Source of the DNA: Leptospira soteropolitanensis
GTDB lineage: Bacteria > Spirochaetota > Leptospiria > Leptospirales > Leptospiraceae
DNA length: 64,000 nt
NCBI RefSeq assembly: GCF_026151655.1
Contig: NZ_JAMQPN010000002.1
Coordinates: forward strand, 310,001-374,000
Reading direction: 5' to 3'
The stretch's first letter is position 1; every line of letters starts with the position of its first letter. The translations under genes were made by a program, and so were the position numbers. The notes beneath the pieces were generated by a model. The model had not been told where the DNA came from and did no database searches. It saw only the letters and a list, made by a program, of their open reading frames with translations. This document shows, in pieces, positions 59,899-64,000 of this stretch.

Positions 59899-62610
59899 AT
59901 GAAAAATATAAAGATAAGCACAAAGCTAATAGGCTTTTTTTTGACAGGTTTAATATTTGTAATTTGGACTCTGGCCTACTCCTGGGGAATACTCACGGAT
60001 TCAAGTTTTTCGGAGGAAAAAAAACAAATACAATTACAAAAAACAGAGAATCTAACAGCCATTTGGAATCTAAGCCAATCGATTCAATCAGATATATCCT
60101 CTATCCTTCAGTCACAAGAAATAGATAAAACATCTGTAGCAAAAATTAAATATGATATAGAAAAACTAAACACTGAATGGGAAAAAGCTGGTTCTCTTCC
60201 CTCCTCTACAGAAGAGTTGAATATCTTAAAAACTGGAAAAACAGAAAAAGATGAATATCTAAATTCAATTAAAACCTTCATAAACGAACCAGAGGATTCT
60301 AATAAAAAAGAAAACCTAAAAACAAATCTCTCTAAGTCTTGGAAACCTTATTCTAGTTCTATTTCAAAATGGAACTCACAACTCAATAAAGAAAGTATTT
60401 ATGATGTCACAAAAGACAATAAGACATCAAATGAAAAAATTTTCCCTATTTTTATTTCTGCTGCCGTATTTCTAATTATCACAGCAAGCCTTCTTTTATT
60501 ACTCCTAAAACAAGTTGATAAGCCGCTAAAAGATGCTATCCAAATCAAAACTGCATTAGATAGTGTATCGACCTATGTAATGATTTCTGATTTAAACTTG
60601 AATGTTGTTTATATGAACAAAGCTATTCGGTCCATGTTTGCTAAATCGGAATCCGATATAAAATCACAAATTAGAAATTTTTCACTGAATGACTTAATGG
60701 GAAGCAACATTGATAGTTACCACAAGGATCCAAGTCACCAAAGAAGAATTCTCGGTAACTTTACATCAGAACATAAATCAAGCATAAAGATTGGAAACAG
60801 AGAGTTTAATTTAATTGCAAATCCTATCATCACAAATTCTGGAGAAAGACTAGGAAGTGTTGTGGAATGGGCCGATGTAACGGAAGCAAATGCTAATGCT
60901 AAAGCAATTGAGAGATCCCAAGCAACCATCGAATTTACAATGGATGGCACTATCATTGCGGCCAATGAAAATTTCCTAAATTTAATGAACTATAGTTTGG
61001 CAGAAATTAAAGGACAACACCACAGAATATTTCTGGAAACCCAAGAGGCAAATTCAGAAAGTTATCGTCAATTCTGGACTGCTCTCAATCGGGGAGAATA
61101 CCAATCTGCCGAATTCAAACGACTTGGTAAAAATGGAAAAGAAGTTTGGCTCCAAGCAACTTATACACCAATTTTGGACTCAAATGGAAAGCCAATGAAA
61201 GTAATCAAATTTGCGACTGATATCACAGAAAATAAAAAAATTGTAAGAGAGTTTATCGGCCAAATCGAAGCAATTAACAAAGCACAGGCGACCATTGAAT
61301 TCAATATGGATGGATCCATAATCACTGCCAACGATATCTTCTTAAAAACTATGGGATATGGGTTACAAGAAATTGTTGGAAAACACCATAGATTGTTTGT
61401 GGAACAGGCTATGGTTAATTCGGAAGAATATCGTCAGTTTTGGGCTGCTCTCAATCGAGGAGAATTCCAAACGGCTGAATACAGACGAATTGGTAAAGAG
61501 GGAAAAGCGGTTTGGTTACAAGCTACATATAACCCCATTCTAGATTTAAACGGGAAACCTTACAAAGTAATCAAATTTGCAACAGATATTACGGAACAAA
61601 AGAATATCGCCATTGAAACAGCGAGAATTGTTGATGATCTTGTGATAGGACTTTCCGCATTAGAAAATGGAGACCTTACACAACTTATCACTAACGAATA
61701 CGATGGTGGGTTTGCAAGACTAAGAGATTCCTTCAATAATACTTCAAAAAAACTGGTAGATATCATCAATGATGTAAGAACTAATACCGACGCACTTGTC
61801 AATGCAGCAGATGAAGTTGCTTCCACTGCAAGTACACTTTCACAAGGGGCAAGTGAACAAGCTGCCTCGGTAGAAGAAACTTCTGCTTCACTAGAAGAGA
61901 TGGGTGCTTCGATAGACCAAAATGCGGAAAACGCTAAACAAACAGATACAATTGCAACGAAATCAGCTAAAGATGCGAAACAAGGTGGAGAAGCAGTAAA
62001 AAATACTGTTTCTGCAATGAAAGAAATTGCAGATAAAATTTCTATCATAGAAGACATTGCATACCAAACCAACTTACTCGCATTAAATGCTGCCATAGAA
62101 GCGGCAAGAGCTGGTGAACATGGAAAAGGATTTGCAGTAGTTGCTTCTGAAGTGAGAAAATTGGCAGAACGTTCACAAAAATCAGCGAACGAAATTGGAA
62201 GTTTGGCTGGGAGTTCGGTACAAATAGCCGAGTCCGCAGGAAAACTTATCGAAGAAATTGTTCCAGCTATCAATAAAACAGCAGACCTTGTCCAGGAAAT
62301 CACTGCAGCAAGCCAGGAACAATCTTCTGGTGTCAATGAAGTCAATAAAGCAATGGGCCAACTCGACCAGGTTTCTCAACAATCAGCCAGTGCCTCGGAA
62401 GAATTAGCTGCCATTGCAGAAGAATTGCAAGCACAGGCAGAAAAACTTCTCTCGTCGATTAGTTTCTTTAAATTAGGAAAACAGGCAGGATTCCAATCGG
62501 TAGTAGATTCAAAACACTCTAAACAGGTAAAAACAACTACGAGATTACAAACTCCAAATGCCAGAAAAACGGAACCGGCAGATGAACATAATAAGTTCCA
62601 AAAGTATTAA
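59899..62610 (+). CDS. methyl-accepting chemotaxis protein with three PAS domains
   Basis: A 903-aa receptor: transmembrane helix 1 (about 10-30), a periplasmic helical domain (30-180), transmembrane helix 2 (180-203), PAS 1 (about 215-330), PAS 2 (334-450), PAS 3 (460-575), HAMP-like (590-640) and a signalling coil with the tip [24 protein letters not shown] 2 and PAS 3 are near-duplicates. The tail lacks a CheR-docking pentapeptide. It lies between cheA and cheW. Confidence 0.95.
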   Translation: MKNIKISTKLIGFFLTGLIFVIWTLAYSWGILTDSSFSEEKKQIQLQKTENLTAIWNLSQSIQSDISSILQSQEIDKTSVAKIKYDIEKLNTEWEKAGSLPSSTEELNILKTGKTEKDEYLNSIKTFINEPEDSNKKENLKTNLSKSWKPYSSSISKWNSQLNKESIYDVTKDNKTSNEKIFPIFISAAVFLIITASLLLLLLKQVDKPLKDAIQIKTALDSVSTYVMISDLNLNVVYMNKAIRSMFAKSESDIKSQIRNFSLNDLMGSNIDSYHKDPSHQRRILGNFTSEHKSSIKIGNREFNLIANPIITNSGERLGSVVEWADVTEANANAKAIERSQATIEFTMDGTIIAANENFLNLMNYSLAEIKGQHHRIFLETQEANSESYRQFWTALNRGEYQSAEFKRLGKNGKEVWLQATYTPILDSNGKPMKVIKFATDITENKKIVREFIGQIEAINKAQATIEFNMDGSIITANDIFLKTMGYGLQEIVGKHHRLFVEQAMVNSEEYRQFWAALNRGEFQTAEYRRIGKEGKAVWLQATYNPILDLNGKPYKVIKFATDITEQKNIAIETARIVDDLVIGLSALENGDLTQLITNEYDGGFARLRDSFNNTSKKLVDIINDVRTNTDALVNAADEVASTASTLSQGASEQAASVEETSASLEEMGASIDQNAENAKQTDTIATKSAKDAKQGGEAVKNTVSAMKEIADKISIIEDIAYQTNLLALNAAIEAARAGEHGKGFAVVASEVRKLAERSQKSANEIGSLAGSSVQIAESAGKLIEEIVPAINKTADLVQEITAASQEQSSGVNEVNKAMGQLDQVSQQSASASEELAAIAEELQAQAEKLLSSISFFKLGKQAGFQSVVDSKHSKQVKTTTRLQTPNARKTEPADEHNKFQKY

Positions 62611-62623
62611 GTAGGTTACCAAT

Positions 62624-63100
62624 ATGCAGGAACTCCAATACTTAACCTTCCAGATTTCCGAGGAACTATTTGGTTTGGGAATCTTATACATCAAAGAGAT
62701 CATTGAATATGAATCAGTGACCCATGTACCTATGATGCCGGAATACATTCCTGGTGTTATTAACCTTCGAGGGAATGTTGTTCCTGTCATCGATCTCAAT
62801 ATGAGGTTCTACAAAAGAAAAACAGAAACTAATCGCAAGACGTGTATCATCATTACAGAAATAAAATTGGAAAATGAAATTGTTGATGTTGGCCTACTAG
62901 TGGATGCAGTAAACGAAGTGGTAGATATTCCACCTGAATCAATAGAGGAACCTCCTAGTTTTGGATCCAAGATTCGATTGGATTTTATCCAAGGACTTGG
63001 AAAATTAGAGAACAAATTTGTAATCATCTTAAAAGTGAATCAAATTTTGGAACTTTCAGAGTTACAGGCAATTCAAGAAACATCAGTTAATGTTAATTAA
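62624..63100 (+). CDS. cheW: chemotaxis coupling protein CheW
   Basis: A 158-aa SH3-like coupling protein that joins MCPs to CheA. Conserved features are LFGLGILYIKEIIEY, the motif YIPGVINLRGNVVPVIDLNMRF, and VDAVNEVVDI. It is 13 bp after the MCP gene and directly abuts cheD. Confidence 0.96.
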   Translation: MQELQYLTFQISEELFGLGILYIKEIIEYESVTHVPMMPEYIPGVINLRGNVVPVIDLNMRFYKRKTETNRKTCIIITEIKLENEIVDVGLLVDAVNEVVDIPPESIEEPPSFGSKIRLDFIQGLGKLENKFVIILKVNQILELSELQAIQETSVNVN

Positions 63101-63589
63101 ATGGAAGCACCGAAGGAAGTTATTGACCGTTTTCTAAATCCAGGAGAAATTTTCTTCGGTGGACCAGAATTTAGGGTAAGGACTTTACTTGGTTCTTGTG
63201 TATCCATCGTTTTATGGCATCCGAATCGTCATATTGGGGGGTTGTGTCACTACCTACTCCCCATGCCGGCTGATATTCACTCAGAAAAAACGCATAAATA
63301 TGGCATTGATGCCGTTTCCTTTTTTTTATCTGAAATTAAAAAATACAGATCACAACCAAGCGAATATTACGCGAAAGTATTTGGTGGATCAAATATGTTT
63401 CTTCACGAAGAAAGGGAAATTTTAAAAAATAATTCAGCTTCTCATGTAGGTGCAAGAAATGCAGAATTTGCTAAAAAGATTTTAGATGATAAAGGTATAA
63501 AAATTATTTCAGAGGATACTGGCGGAAACTTATCGCGAAAGATTTATTTTAGCGTCTGGGACGGCGAAGTTTGGGTAGAAAAAAAGTAA
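63101..63589 (+). CDS. cheD: chemoreceptor glutamine deamidase CheD
   Basis: A 162-aa deamidase that converts receptor glutamines to methylatable glutamates, and a possible CheC partner. The catalytic Cys is in [12 protein letters not shown] (C33), His in [11 protein letters not shown] (H50), and the conserved KVFGGSNM follows. The start is ATG directly after the cheW stop. Confidence 0.96.
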   Translation: MEAPKEVIDRFLNPGEIFFGGPEFRVRTLLGSCVSIVLWHPNRHIGGLCHYLLPMPADIHSEKTHKYGIDAVSFFLSEIKKYRSQPSEYYAKVFGGSNMFLHEEREILKNNSASHVGARNAEFAKKILDDKGIKIISEDTGGNLSRKIYFSVWDGEVWVEKK

Positions 63590-63593
63590 TCAT

Positions 63594-64000
63594 ATGAAAA
63601 AAATCAAGGTATTTGTCATCGATGATTCAGCTGTCGTAAGACAGGTTCTAACAGAAATATTCAAATCAGATTCTAATTTTGAATTTTTGGGAAGTGCCTC
63701 TGACCCTATTTTTGCCTTAGATAAAATGAATAATCATTGGCCAGATGTGATTGTCTTAGATATCGAAATGCCAAGAATGGATGGTCTCTCTTTTCTAAAA
63801 AAAATTATGGAAGAAAGGCCAACACCAGTGGTTATTTGTTCCACTTTGACCGCCGAAGGTTCCGATACGGCAATGCTTGCAATGAGTCTCGGAGCTTGTG
63901 ATATCATTACAAAACCGAAAATAGGACTAAAAGACTTTTTAAATGAAAGTACGATGGAACTCACAGATGCAGTATTGGCAGCAGCATCCGTTTCCTTAAA
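63594..64000 (+). CDS. cheB: CheB protein-glutamate methylesterase, N-terminal part (cut by window end)
   Basis: The reading frame from ATG 63594 runs open to the window end (135 codons). It encodes a receiver with D10, D11 and phospho-acceptor D56 ([17 protein letters not shown]), then [16 protein letters not shown], and a linker with [13 protein letters not shown]. This SxLTAxGxxxxxxALxxGAxDxxxKP pattern is typical of CheB. The methylesterase domain lies beyond the window. Confidence 0.93.
   Translation, partial: MKKIKVFVIDDSAVVRQVLTEIFKSDSNFEFLGSASDPIFALDKMNNHWPDVIVLDIEMPRMDGLSFLKKIMEERPTPVVICSTLTAEGSDTAMLAMSLGACDIITKPKIGLKDFLNESTMELTDAVLAAASVSL

Noticed and set aside
61560..62345. Long open frame antisense to the MCP signalling domain (261 codons)
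   Set aside because: Ser/Ala/Thr-rich shadow of a coiled-coil gene on the other strand, without promoter or ribosome site.

Overview
The window reads as chromosomal DNA of a Leptospira species, most likely a saprophytic one (L. biflexa / L. meyeri type). The evidence is an AT-leaning composition (roughly 40 % GC by eye), frequent TTG and GTG starts, spirochaete-type lipoprotein signals, a short endoflagellin (FlaB), a protein that fits the Leptospira flagellar coiling protein FcpB, a SemiSWEET that closely matches my memory of the crystallised L. biflexa protein, and the Leptospira-style metY-metX-metW cluster. Gene density is very high. I see no prophage, insertion sequence, CRISPR array or replication origin; most of the window is core genome.

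Layout. (1) 1-11.3 kb: a long minus-strand unit, recN, exbB, exbD, bamA, pcrA/uvrD, a small exported protein, a CysQ-like phosphatase and a GT4 glycosyltransferase, with a TlpA-like thioredoxin lipoprotein at the edge. (2) 11.4-13.1 kb: a plus-strand cyclic-nucleotide-domain/patatin protein. (3) 13.1-21.8 kb: a minus-strand unit of overlapping genes that mixes envelope-sugar genes (GT2, gmhA, an unknown), an orphan ABC ATPase, an FHA membrane protein, a lipoprotein, leuC-leuD, an FKBP and a cysteine-synthase-like enzyme. An O-antigen ligase/polymerase-like gene diverges from it. (4) 23.7-24.0 kb: tRNA-Leu(UAA) and tRNA-Cys(GCA). (5) 24.1-31 kb: guaA diverging from queF-SemiSWEET-ferredoxin, a LysR/DJ-1 pair and a phosphodiesterase. 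(6) 28.9-43 kb: a heme-binding protein, argH, cyclophilin and fliM unit; NfeD plus two SPFH proteins; fliN; an AAA ATPase; fcpB; rsmE. (7) 43-48 kb: an outer-membrane protein and metYXW (direct sulfhydrylation route to methionine). (8) 48-53 kb: a lipoprotein gene broken by an in-frame stop, ilvA, an ankyrin lipoprotein and flaB. (9) 53-64 kb: ispH, then a sensory/chemotaxis operon: GAF histidine kinase, receiver-first ATPase protein, cheY, STAS protein, cheA, MCP, cheW, cheD and cheB (cut by the window end).

Systems. Motility genes occur as islands: fliM, fliN, fcpB, flaB and the che operon. Sigma-28-like elements (4-mer, N15, 8-mer) lie upstream of fcpB and of the che operon. The flaB leader carries GGA motifs in a hairpin loop and in the Shine-Dalgarno, as expected for CsrA control. 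Amino-acid genes (leuCD, argH, metYXW, ilvA) sit inside envelope and motility operons.

The least explained items are a three-stem palindromic RNA-like element at 38889-38970, a thrice-repeated 8-mer operator candidate before metY, the receiver-first kinase-like protein, a CysK-like enzyme without the substrate loop, and the broken lipoprotein gene. I do not see a clear undescribed multi-gene defence or metabolic system. All promoter, operator and RNA calls were made by eye.
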